The translations under genes were made by a program, and so were the position numbers. From Komagataeibacter sp. FXV3 (lineage in GTDB: Bacteria > Pseudomonadota > Alphaproteobacteria > Acetobacterales > Acetobacteraceae): a stretch of DNA of 64,000 nucleotides. This document shows, piece after piece, positions 9,842 to 17,816 of the stretch; the first letter of the stretch is position 1, and the number at the start of each line of letters is the position of its first letter. The notes beneath the pieces were generated by a model. The model did no database searches and had not been told where the DNA came from. It saw only the letters and a list, made by a program, of their open reading frames with translations. Location: positions 1-64,000 of the forward strand of contig NZ_VWPI01000007.1 in NCBI RefSeq assembly GCF_015155755.1, in the 5' to 3' direction.

Positions 9842-10535
9842 TAAGGGCATGTCTGAATCGGGAGAGGTGCATGCGACAACCCGTCTGGGCTGGCTCCGGG
9901 CCTCCGTTCTTGGGGCGAATGATGGCATCCTGTCCACTTCCAGCCTTATTATTGGTGTTGCAAGTGCCCATACCTCCCAGGCTGGAATCCTGCTGGCTGG
10001 TATATCCAGTCTGATGGCTGGCGCCATGTCCATGGCTGCGGGAGAATATGTGTCTGTCAGTTCTCAGGCAGATTCAGAAAAGGCAGATCTGATCCGCGAA
10101 AAAAAGGAACTGAGTCGTAACTGGGATTGGGAAGTCAATGAACTGGCAAGCATATATCGTCAGCGTGGGCTTGACGATCTTCTGGCGCATCAGGTTGCCA
10201 TTGCATTGATGAAACATGATGCGCTGGGTGCCCATGCCCGCGACGAACTTGGTATTTCCGAGGTAACGGCAGCGCGTCCGGTACAGGCTGCCCTGGCATC
10301 CGCATGTGCATTTGCACTTGGCGCCATACTGCCCGTGCTTACGGCCGTACTATCACCTTTCAGGCTGGTGTCATGGAGTGTCTCTGTCGTTTCTCTGATC
10401 TGTCTTGCGATTCTGGGAACTGTCGGAGCACTGGCGGGAGGTACGGCGCCTTGGCGTCCTGCATTGCGAGTGATATTCTGGGGTCTTATGGCTATGGTGA
10501 TTACCGCAACTATTGGAAATATATTCAATAATTAA
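9828..10535 (+). CDS. VIT/CCC1-family Fe(II)/Mn(II) transporter
   Basis: This 235-residue protein belongs to the vacuolar iron transporter family, which moves ferrous iron or manganese out of the cytosol. The family opening is clear (LGWLRASVLGANDGILSTSSLIIGVASA, residues 20-47), followed by the helix-2 motif MAGAMSMAAGEYVSVSSQADSEKAD. A charged cytosolic hairpin at about 85-150 contains the metal-binding Glu/Met residues, and three C-terminal helices follow. ATG 9828 has a good ribosome site (AAGGAAC) and overlaps the cytochrome stop. With the Fur-like site upstream, it points to iron or manganese detoxification as one output of this operon. Confidence 0.88.
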   Translation: MNVIDKGMSESGEVHATTRLGWLRASVLGANDGILSTSSLIIGVASAHTSQAGILLAGISSLMAGAMSMAAGEYVSVSSQADSEKADLIREKKELSRNWDWEVNELASIYRQRGLDDLLAHQVAIALMKHDALGAHARDELGISEVTAARPVQAALASACAFALGAILPVLTAVLSPFRLVSWSVSVVSLICLAILGTVGALAGGTAPWRPALRVIFWGLMAMVITATIGNIFNN

Positions 10536-10549
10536 AAATATATATTTTT
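10534..10549 (+). terminator. AT-only palindrome at operon end
   Basis: AAAAATATATATTTTT is a perfect 16-bp palindrome that begins within the stop codon of the VIT gene. It could act as a weak terminator for the metal operon. It has no GC stem, so its strength is doubtful. Confidence 0.3.
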
Positions 10550-11382
10550 ATTCTGTTAAGCGTATGATGGCGGGCCTTCGGGCTGCACATGAGGATAAAC
10601 GGACAGGTAATGCTCCAACCATTGACTTGATGCAGCACTTGACGGGCATTGGCTGGCCTATTTGCAACGGGATAGGGCGGCTTTATCTGCGCTAATATCC
10701 GTCTTGCGGAATGCATCACGACACGTGATGGGGCCAAGATGAGACAATTCTGTTGAAAAGGTCGCTTGCTGTATCGGGCAGATAGGGTCTTGTAAAAAGC
10801 TTGATGCTTCTTTTCTCGTTCATGCGGTCTTCGGGAGGGCGCTGACTGCCGCTATTTTAAAGATTAAAGCGGATCAGAAAGCAATGCCTTGGTGCTGAGC
10901 AACACCACTTCTGGTTCGGAGGGGGATTTATTGATGGCATATATGAAGTCTTCAGGCGTATGCAGAAAAGAATTTTAGAGGAACATACATTTAAACTCGC
11001 TTTCTTCTCAAATTGCGATTGTCGTAATTTGAGAAGAAATCCTGTCCCGCAACCAAGTCTCATTTAATATTATCAGCATGTTAATGCGTCTGGAAGGGTG
11101 GCTTTCTGCGTTTGGAACACCCGCGCAGGATGCAAATGGGAGTGAAACTCCAGTGTATCGCACTCCTATCAGGCCGCCGAGGGGGCCGCCCTGTGGGCCG
11201 ATCTGGCTCAGCGGGCCATGTCTACGCATTTTCCGGTCACGGATGGGTATTGTGTGATTGGTGATTTCGCCTCGTTGCCGGGATGCCCTATGTCGCCGAA
11301 GGAGGTGACGCCCGGCCTGAATATGGGATGTCAGCGTGCGGGATTCCGTGCAGTTGGGCGTGTCGTGGTCATCCGATCCCTG
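10536..11382. other. Gene-poor spacer
   Basis: About 850 bp separate the metal operon from the export operon, and I recognise no gene in them. From about 11150 to 11380 a plus-strand frame has gene-like codons (AAEGAALWADLAQRAM, then PVTDGYCVIGDFASLPG). It has an upstream stop and no start or ribosome site, and it runs into the antisense of the M50 gene. It may be the eroded end of a lost gene. A perfect hairpin lies at 11001-11039. Confidence 0.45.
11001..11039. repeat. 14-bp perfect inverted repeat (hairpin)
   Basis: The arms are TTTCTTCTCAAATT (11001-11014) and AATTTGAGAAGAAA (11026-11039), with an 11-base loop. The stem is perfect but AT-rich and is not followed by a T-run. It could be a terminator-like element, a protein-binding site, or the end of a lost mobile element. 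Confidence 0.6.
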
Positions 11383-13488
11383 CTACAGGCCGGCTTCTCC
11401 CATAAAAACCGAGACAATCTTGCGATAGGTCCGCTGCACGAAGCTGGTGGCGGTGGCATGTATGCGGACCATTCCCTTTATGCGCCGCCTGGCCGGTGGC
11501 AGCGGCCCGTCGGGCAGGATAATAACCTGATAGACCGCTTCTTCCGGCACGATCCTGTGGCTGCTCTCGTCCCGGTGTGCCTTGATATGTCCGCCATAAA
11601 GGGAGGCCTGTTCCAGCGCATCGATTTCAGGGACTGATGCAACCGAAATCGACTGTACATGCCCCGTTATCCGCTTGGCACCAGGGCTGTTGGCCAGAAA
11701 ACTGGCCTTTGCTCCGGGCTGTATGAAGCTGATGTCCGTTTCATACACATATGCTTCAATGGCAGTGTGGTCGTCTGTTATGATTGATCCGATATACTCA
11801 TGCTGTTTCAGTGTATCACCGACATGGATTTCCGGTGGAACATCTACCAGCATGCCGGCAAAGGGAGCGGTGAGGGTCAACTGTCTTATCGCGGCTTCAG
11901 CCCGTAGGCGCTCGGCTGTTTCCTGCTCGATCTTGTCGCGCGTATCATCAAGCGAGGCTGTATCTTCCACGCCAAACATCCGTTCTGACAGCGTGGCGTC
12001 CAGCGTTGCCAGTCGTGCAATTGATACGGCACGGTCATGGTCAAGCTGGGGGGAACGGAGTTCGGCCACGGTCTCGCCTGCCCGTACCATGCTGCCTGTC
12101 GGGAGAAGGCGTACCACCTGGCCGGGATCCTGCGTGTAAAGCATGCTCTGCCCTTCTGCCCGCAATACGGCAGGCGCACGAACAGAGTGACTCCATGGCA
12201 GTACAAGGAATGCAAGCAGTATGGCAAAAACGGCGCCCGTAACATGCACGCGGCGACTAGCTGGCGCATACAGGGCCTGGCGTGCCCATTGTGCCAGTTC
12301 TCTCATGATAGGGCGGGCAACAAAGAACCAGATTTCAATTCCCATCAGAATCACGCCCAGCGCGGGAAAAACCGCATGATAGACAACCAGTGCAATACCG
12401 GTGAACAGGAAAAAACGATAAAGCCATGTTGCCATGCTGTAGCCGGTCAGCATGAGCCCCCGGTATGCGGGAAAGACCTCGGGCGGGGGTGTATCCATGC
12501 CAAACAGGAATTTTCGGGTGCGCCAGCGTGTCCACGCAAAGGCGCGTTCCTGCAAGTTGGGAATCCCCATAAGGTCGGAGAGAATATAATACCCGTCAAA
12601 CCGCATCAGCGGGCTAAGATTGACAGACAGGGTAAGGATCCATGTCGAACTGCTTAACGTAAACAGGCTATCACGGAATGGGCCATCGGGCACGATGCTC
12701 CAGAGAATGGTGGCCAGGGTGGCCAACATGATTTCTGCCACCATCCCGGCGCAGTCGATAACCAGCCGGTCACGCGCACGGACCAGTCGCCATGCATCGG
12801 TTGTATCGGTCCATAAAACGGGGCACAGGACCAGAAAGGCGACCCCCATTGCGGGTACCCGACAGCCAAAATGTCGTGCCGCGATACCATGTCCCAGTTC
12901 ATGCACCACTTTGCTGCATGTCAGCGCCATAGCAATGCCGATCGCACCTTGCGGGGTGATGAGATGCATGAACCCCGTGGCATAAAGGCTCCATTGCTGC
13001 ACGACCAGGATCAGCGCCAGCCCTACCGCCAGTACAAGGCCAGTACAGAACTGACGGGTAAAAAGCCAGTTCGTTAACGGCGCGCAGCGTTTGAGGACAG
13101 GATCGGGATTGCATAACCGTACCCGCAGGAAAAGGTAATGATGCAGGATCCATGATAACAATGGTGGCTTGCGCGCCTGCCGGGCCAGCAGGGCACTGTC
13201 TGCACTGGTCTGGGCAGTGGTCAGCCCGGCCTGCCGCAGAAAGGCGGCAAAGGCCGTGACATCGGCAGGCTGCGCATCAAACGTGGTCTGCTCACGCACG
13301 ACGCGGGCAATCGTGTCGGGGTCAGCCAGGTCCCAGCGCTGCAGGATTTCCATTTCCATGCTGCCAAGGCGGACGTAACGGTGGCGGGCAGGGTCATAAA
13401 GCGTCCATGTCGGCGCGCCGGTCACAACAGGGCCAGGCAACAGTTCCAGGTCATCACGCAGGGCAGGCCAGGGGGCGGGCGCATTCAT
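11383..13488 (-). CDS. PqqD-like / M50 site-2 protease / HlyD fusion protein
   Basis: This 701-residue membrane protein has three parts. Residues about 25-95 look like a PqqD-type winged-helix module (YDPARHRYVRLGSMEMEIL, then an FAAFLRQAGL end), a fold that in other systems binds leader peptides. Residues about 140-420 form a multi-spanning M50 metalloprotease with HELGH at 196-200 and the second metal site in LMRFDGYY (Asp298). Residues about 430-690 form a HlyD-type adaptor: a membrane helix, a lipoyl-like half (GQVVRLLPTGSMV), a short coiled coil, and a second half (LTLTAPFAGMLVDVP). It is last in a four-gene operon with two other adaptors and an OMF, opposite a giant DUF4347 protein. Processing or recognition of that cargo is inferred. 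Confidence 0.85.
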   Translation of the reverse strand: MNAPAPWPALRDDLELLPGPVVTGAPTWTLYDPARHRYVRLGSMEMEILQRWDLADPDTIARVVREQTTFDAQPADVTAFAAFLRQAGLTTAQTSADSALLARQARKPPLLSWILHHYLFLRVRLCNPDPVLKRCAPLTNWLFTRQFCTGLVLAVGLALILVVQQWSLYATGFMHLITPQGAIGIAMALTCSKVVHELGHGIAARHFGCRVPAMGVAFLVLCPVLWTDTTDAWRLVRARDRLVIDCAGMVAEIMLATLATILWSIVPDGPFRDSLFTLSSSTWILTLSVNLSPLMRFDGYYILSDLMGIPNLQERAFAWTRWRTRKFLFGMDTPPPEVFPAYRGLMLTGYSMATWLYRFFLFTGIALVVYHAVFPALGVILMGIEIWFFVARPIMRELAQWARQALYAPASRRVHVTGAVFAILLAFLVLPWSHSVRAPAVLRAEGQSMLYTQDPGQVVRLLPTGSMVRAGETVAELRSPQLDHDRAVSIARLATLDATLSERMFGVEDTASLDDTRDKIEQETAERLRAEAAIRQLTLTAPFAGMLVDVPPEIHVGDTLKQHEYIGSIITDDHTAIEAYVYETDISFIQPGAKASFLANSPGAKRITGHVQSISVASVPEIDALEQASLYGGHIKAHRDESSHRIVPEEAVYQVIILPDGPLPPARRRIKGMVRIHATATSFVQRTYRKIVSVFMGEAGL

Positions 13489-13507
13489 GCGTCGCCTTCC
13501 GGGCCAG

Positions 13508-14845
13508 CTAAAAGGAAAGCCATTGCCGTACTATGCCCAGTGGTTTGCGCAGGGCCCACAGCACCAGCAGGTGCCGCGGGCCGTAGATGCGCGCGGTACC
13601 ACGCAGTCCAAGGCGGATGTCGCTGTCCAGATCGGCACGCAGGGTATAGGCCAGCGTGCCCGCGGGGGTAGGTGTGCTTGCGTAGGAGGTAAAGACCAGA
13701 TGCCCTTCTGCCGGATGATCGGGGTGCACATTGTCAAAAAAACGCACACGCGCATCGGTGGCGAAATGTGCGACCTCGGTTGCTGGCAGGCGGATCTCGA
13801 TCCGGCGGGACAGGGCAGGGGCCACCATGAGGATACGCTCGCCCGCTTCCACCGGGCGGCCTATCCATTCGGAAGGATCGTTATAAAGCGCTAGCCCGTC
13901 TATCGGGGCGGTCAGGGTGGCACGGTGCAGCAGTTCGCTCTGGTAACGCATCTGGGCCGCTTCCTCATCAATGCGGCCCTTGAGTTCACCCGCCTGCGCG
14001 CGGGCCTTGGCATCAAGCATGCCTGCCTGAATGGCTTCATCGTACTGGGTGCGGGCCACTTCCAGCGCCTTGCGGGCCACCTGATACTGGCTTTCAAGCT
14101 GCGCGCGCTCCAGTTCCACCAGCGGTGTACCAGCCTTCACCGCTGTATTGGGAGCGACATCAAGCTGGTGGACGATACCGGCGAATGGCGCGCGTACGAA
14201 AGTGGGAGCAACCGGCACAACTTCAGCCGGGGCCAGAACCCATGAATGGACCGGGTAGAACGCCACCAGCACGGCAGCCGCCAGTACGGCGCCGATGCGT
14301 CTGCGCATCCGTGTATCACGTGGCTTGGGAGGTTGAGAGGCGATAAGCTGCCGACTTTCCGCATACTCGCCGCCAATCATGCACAGGGCCTGGATGTCGG
14401 GCTGTGTCCATGCATCCGCTCGTGCAACGAGCAGTGTGCCCACGCGGCCATGCCGTCCGAGCAGCGGAATGAGCACGGCGTGGGGAGCCATCCATTGCAC
14501 CCATTCATCGCGCAGTGCGGCAGGCAGGGTCGCCGTGTCAAGCTCCCTGGCCTCGGCCTGTGGCGTGATGCTCTCGAATACCCGGTTTAGCCAGCGCACA
14601 TAGGGGGCTGCAGAATCGAACACCGCCGTGCCAGATATGGCGGCAATCCCTGCCTTATCCGTGCGGTAAAGGGCAGCCTGCTGGTAGGGAAGGAGATTAT
14701 GGCTTTCGTTGACCAGCACGAAATCCAGTTCATCGGACGGGCAGGTCCGCAGGCGTTCGCATAAATGCACAAGGGCTGACAGCCGCAGCAATGCAGCCTG
14801 CCGGCCCTGCTGCATGCGCACGGGATCAGGCGAGGGGGAGGTCAT
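13508..14845 (-). CDS. GAF-like/HlyD membrane-fusion protein
   Basis: This is 445 residues long. Residues 1-180 are soluble and resemble a GAF-type domain (LLPYQQAALYRTDKAGI, HAVLIPLLGRHGRVGTLLVA, then a helix ending YAESRQLIA). They precede the single membrane helix (RIGAVLAAAVLVAFYPV, about 187-205), so they should face the cytoplasm. The rest is a HlyD adaptor with lipoyl halves (VRAPFAGIVHQLDVAPNTAV and ATLTAPIDGLALY) around a short coiled coil of about 60 residues. The gene starts 20 bp after the stop of the small adaptor and ends 19 bp before the M50 gene, so the set is one operon. The GAF-like part may sense a ligand or dock a partner. No ligand is evident. Confidence 0.82.
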   Translation of the reverse strand: MTSPSPDPVRMQQGRQAALLRLSALVHLCERLRTCPSDELDFVLVNESHNLLPYQQAALYRTDKAGIAAISGTAVFDSAAPYVRWLNRVFESITPQAEARELDTATLPAALRDEWVQWMAPHAVLIPLLGRHGRVGTLLVARADAWTQPDIQALCMIGGEYAESRQLIASQPPKPRDTRMRRRIGAVLAAAVLVAFYPVHSWVLAPAEVVPVAPTFVRAPFAGIVHQLDVAPNTAVKAGTPLVELERAQLESQYQVARKALEVARTQYDEAIQAGMLDAKARAQAGELKGRIDEEAAQMRYQSELLHRATLTAPIDGLALYNDPSEWIGRPVEAGERILMVAPALSRRIEIRLPATEVAHFATDARVRFFDNVHPDHPAEGHLVFTSYASTPTPAGTLAYTLRADLDSDIRLGLRGTARIYGPRHLLVLWALRKPLGIVRQWLSF

Positions 14846-14865
14846 GGTCCGTCAGCCGCACGCCC

Positions 14866-15687
14866 TCATTGACCAAACTGGGCTTCTCCTGTCATGCCCG
14901 GTAGCAGGTCAGGGGCCGGACGCGTCAGTTTGCCATAGACCTTGATGGTCTTGCTGACGGGGTCCACCTTGCCTGAAATGCGGCTGACGGTTGCGGGGTA
15001 AGTGGCATCCGTCTCCAGTATATGGACCTTGAACGGTGTACCGGGCTGCAGATGGCGCAGTTCCATGGATGAGACGATCATGGACAGTTCAAGCGAGGTA
15101 TCATCCAGTATTTCCAGCATGGGGGTCCCGGCTGAAAGATACTGGTAATTATGCACCATGGTATTGGAGACACGCCCGTCAAACGGGGCCTCGATCACGC
15201 ACTGGGCCACAACGGCGGTGGCCATTTCCAGGTCCGCATTGGCCGCGCGTTCATCGGCTGCGGCCGAGCGCAGGTCCGATACACTCCATTGCCCCAGCGC
15301 CTTCATCTTGTTCTGTACATCAAGCAGGCCACGGCGCTTGATGTATTCGGCATGGGCATGGGCAAGGGTTGCTTTCTGCTGGCCACAGCGGAACTCGGCC
15401 AGGATGTCGCCCTTGTGAAAATGGTCACCGTCGCGCAAAGGAAATTTTTCAAGCTGGCCCGACATGCTGGCGCTGATCTGCGCACTCATGGGGGCGGTTA
15501 CCTGTACGCTGGGGGTATGGACCGCCGTGCTGTCCGGCTCCGGCATGGGGGGAATATCAGGCTGCTGGACAGGTGCCGTGGCGGTCGATGTGATGTCAGC
15601 GTGTGCGAGCGGTTGTGCTGTCTGGGCCAGGAGTGTGCCGGGCACAAGGCCAAGCGACAGTGCGGAGATAAACGAATATATGCGCAT
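14866..15687 (-). CDS. Periplasmic adaptor subunit (RND/HlyD-like)
   Basis: This 273-residue adaptor has a Sec signal peptide (residues 1-21, ending TLLAQ) and a proline-rich linker (DIPPMPEPD). It then has a lipoyl half (APMSAQISASMSGQLEKFPLRDGDHFHKGDIL), a short helical hairpin of about 55 residues, the second half (CVIEAPFDGRVS), and a beta-barrel with the usual LLPGMTGEAQF ending. It lacks a membrane anchor. It is the second of three adaptor-type proteins in the operon, which is unusual because a normal type I or RND machine needs one. The hairpin seems short for reaching an outer-membrane channel alone, so it may work together with the other two. Confidence 0.82.
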   Translation of the reverse strand: MRIYSFISALSLGLVPGTLLAQTAQPLAHADITSTATAPVQQPDIPPMPEPDSTAVHTPSVQVTAPMSAQISASMSGQLEKFPLRDGDHFHKGDILAEFRCGQQKATLAHAHAEYIKRRGLLDVQNKMKALGQWSVSDLRSAAADERAANADLEMATAVVAQCVIEAPFDGRVSNTMVHNYQYLSAGTPMLEILDDTSLELSMIVSSMELRHLQPGTPFKVHILETDATYPATVSRISGKVDPVSKTIKVYGKLTRPAPDLLPGMTGEAQFGQ

Positions 15688-15784
15688 ATATGCAACCGGC
15701 CTTCCGGAATAAAGGCGCCACTACCGCCCGGGGCGATGGAGCTTTATAACATTACTTATTAATAACAATTTACAAAATGGCAGA

Positions 15785-17446
15785 TCAGCCGGGTGTAGCG
15801 GCAGGCTGTGCCGTATCCGTCTGCGCGACAGGCGTGGAAGGCGGCGCAGCCTGCGGCACCGGCACCGCGACAGGTGTCGTGCTGTTGCCTGCATCCGGTT
15901 TCTTTACATTATCGGGCAGCGTCAGGTCAGGCAGGCGGCCGTTTTCCCACAGGGCAATGGAATGCTCGACCTGCGCCGTCAGATGCTTGAGGTCCTGAAT
16001 ATCGGCATTGGCGGGCACAAGGTCCACGCCGATGGAGGCATACAGGTTGGCCAGCGCCTGATGGGTATGGGCAAGGCTGCGGCTGTATTCAAGCTGGCCG
16101 AGCAGGGCCGCCATCTGGTGGCGTACGCGATTGGCCTCGGACTGTGCGCCCGCTGCGGAAGCGGAGACGGCAAGCTGCTCCATCTGCAGGCTTACATCGT
16201 TGATCTGTCGCGAGGATTTGAGAAAATCCACTGCCGTGACGTATTTCTGCGCGCTCAGGTTGATCTGGGCCAGAATGGCGACACTCAGCGCAAGGCGGCG
16301 CATTTCCGAGAGTTTGACATTGCCCTTGGCCACGGCGATGGCACGCGGCCCCTGGATCATGTTGATCAGGTTGACAGTCGCCCGGACCCCGATCTGCCCC
16401 CAGATGTGGTGATAGAGCAGGGCATTCGAATCAAAGTTGCCGTTGCCGATGGCGCCAATGCCAGGCATCATCTTCAGGATTTCCTTGTAGACATCCTGCC
16501 GGTCAACTTTCTGCTGGTACACTTCCATGCGCAGTTCAGGGCGCATGACCAGTCCCATGCGCTCGAGTGTGGGGATGTCGAGGTTGCCCAGCGGCTGCAC
16601 ATCCTGCGGGTGGGTGGCAAGGTTGAGCTTTTCATCCTGCGGCACGTTGATGAGTGAGGCGAGCTGGATCTGCGCGCCGACCAGTTCATCCTTGATGCGC
16701 CGCATCTCACCCAGGATCTGGATGATGTTCTGCTGGTAATCAAGCAGCGTAAGGGGGGACTGAAGGTGTGCGTTACCCGCATCCTGCGATGCCGCCAGCA
16801 TGGTTTCCGCATCGTGAATGATGGGGTCAAGGCGGGGCAGCATGACCTGGGCTGCAGCGGCTTCCCAGTAATTGGTGGTCACGGCCTTGACCAGATCATT
16901 GATGGCGCGCCTGCGGCGCTCGACGGCAATCAGGGCACGGAAAGCCTGCTGGCGGGCGGAGAAATAGCTGATGCCCGCATCCATGGCGTTCCATGAAAAG
17001 CTGATGTCGCCGCTGCCATGGCTTGGCATTTCGGAATAAGAATAATCCAGCGAACGCTGGTTGCTGAATTCGTCAATACTTTCAGCAGCATTGTTATTGC
17101 TTCTGTCTGTATAGCCCGCATCGGCCGCAAGGTGCGGCAGCATCTGCATAAGCGCCAGGTCAAGCTGCTTTTCCTGCTGGTTGATCTCAAGCTTGGCGAC
17201 CTGTGAATCATAGTTGAACTTGAGCGCGCGCGCGATGGCGGTGCCAAGTGTCAGGTCACCATCGAGCGGCAGATAACGCGCCTCGATCGTGGCGTGATCG
17301 GCATCCGCACGCTTTATGTGATCAGCCAGCGGCATGGGCTTGGGCCGCATGCCACATCCCGCCAGCAGCATGACTGTCGAAAGCGCAGCGCAGGAGACCA
17401 GACGTATTTTGCCACGGGTAAGCTGATGCGTCACAGGATTTACCAT
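15785..17446 (-). CDS. TolC-like outer-membrane lipoprotein of the export operon
   Basis: This 553-residue outer-membrane factor heads the four-gene minus-strand operon. The N-terminus has a lipobox (VMLLAGC, Cys31), which predicts an acylated outer-membrane protein. The body has the two-fold helical and strand pattern of TolC proteins (for example GTAIARALKFNYDSQVAKLE and LDYQQNIIQILGEMRRIKDEL). It is longer than usual, with a low-complexity C-terminus rich in Pro, Ala, Thr and Val (about 515-553) that is probably periplasmic and flexible. It is divergent from the giant DUF4347 gene, and the spacer between them contains an 18-bp palindrome. It is the likely exit pore for that protein. Confidence 0.85.
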   Translation of the reverse strand: MVNPVTHQLTRGKIRLVSCAALSTVMLLAGCGMRPKPMPLADHIKRADADHATIEARYLPLDGDLTLGTAIARALKFNYDSQVAKLEINQQEKQLDLALMQMLPHLAADAGYTDRSNNNAAESIDEFSNQRSLDYSYSEMPSHGSGDISFSWNAMDAGISYFSARQQAFRALIAVERRRRAINDLVKAVTTNYWEAAAAQVMLPRLDPIIHDAETMLAASQDAGNAHLQSPLTLLDYQQNIIQILGEMRRIKDELVGAQIQLASLINVPQDEKLNLATHPQDVQPLGNLDIPTLERMGLVMRPELRMEVYQQKVDRQDVYKEILKMMPGIGAIGNGNFDSNALLYHHIWGQIGVRATVNLINMIQGPRAIAVAKGNVKLSEMRRLALSVAILAQINLSAQKYVTAVDFLKSSRQINDVSLQMEQLAVSASAAGAQSEANRVRHQMAALLGQLEYSRSLAHTHQALANLYASIGVDLVPANADIQDLKHLTAQVEHSIALWENGRLPDLTLPDNVKKPDAGNSTTPVAVPVPQAAPPSTPVAQTDTAQPAATPG

Positions 17447-17816
17447 GAATTTCCGGGTTGTGTTCAGGTCGGCAAGAAAAATTTTAACACAAGCTGGCGT
17501 GAACGGGCTTGTGGTTACCTGATTATAGGGAGCTGTATAGATCTATACAGAGACATATAGAGCTATATATAAGTATGGTTTGGGAATATCCGCCTATTTT
17601 GCAGTTACGCCGCGCCCGATACCGAGCACGGCATGGTAGTTATGGTGCGGACACATTTCTGTCAACTTCATTCGTTGTAACACGAGAAAAAAAAATGTAG
17701 ATGGAATGTGGTAATTGGAAATGCAGTCGTAGCGCCCTGCCGAGTGGCAATGATTCATATCATGGAAACCATAATCTGGTATTCCTAAACAAATTGTTGA
17801 TAAAAGTGGATTTTTC
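17447..17816. promoter_or_regulatory. Divergent promoter region, export operon and giant protein
   Basis: This 370-bp AT-rich region lies between the two divergent start codons and must hold both promoters. It contains the palindrome at 17533-17550, an imperfect AT-rich inverted repeat just after it (about 17552-17572), and a run of nine A at about 17687-17695. I see no strong ribosome site before the giant gene, and the bases before its ATG are mostly T. Confidence 0.6.
17533..17550. promoter_or_regulatory. 18-bp perfect palindromic operator candidate
   Basis: CTGTATAGATCTATACAG reads the same on both strands. It lies 87 bp upstream of the OMF start and 267 bp upstream of the giant-protein start. 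In length and centre (AGATCT) it resembles the TraR box of LuxR-type quorum regulators, matching about 12 of 18 positions. No LuxR or LuxI gene is present in this window, so the regulator is unknown. Confidence 0.5.

Noticed and set aside
10525-10737. 70-codon minus-strand frame after the VIT gene
   Set aside because: It has no motif or ribosome site, and it overlaps the AT palindrome and the end of the VIT gene.
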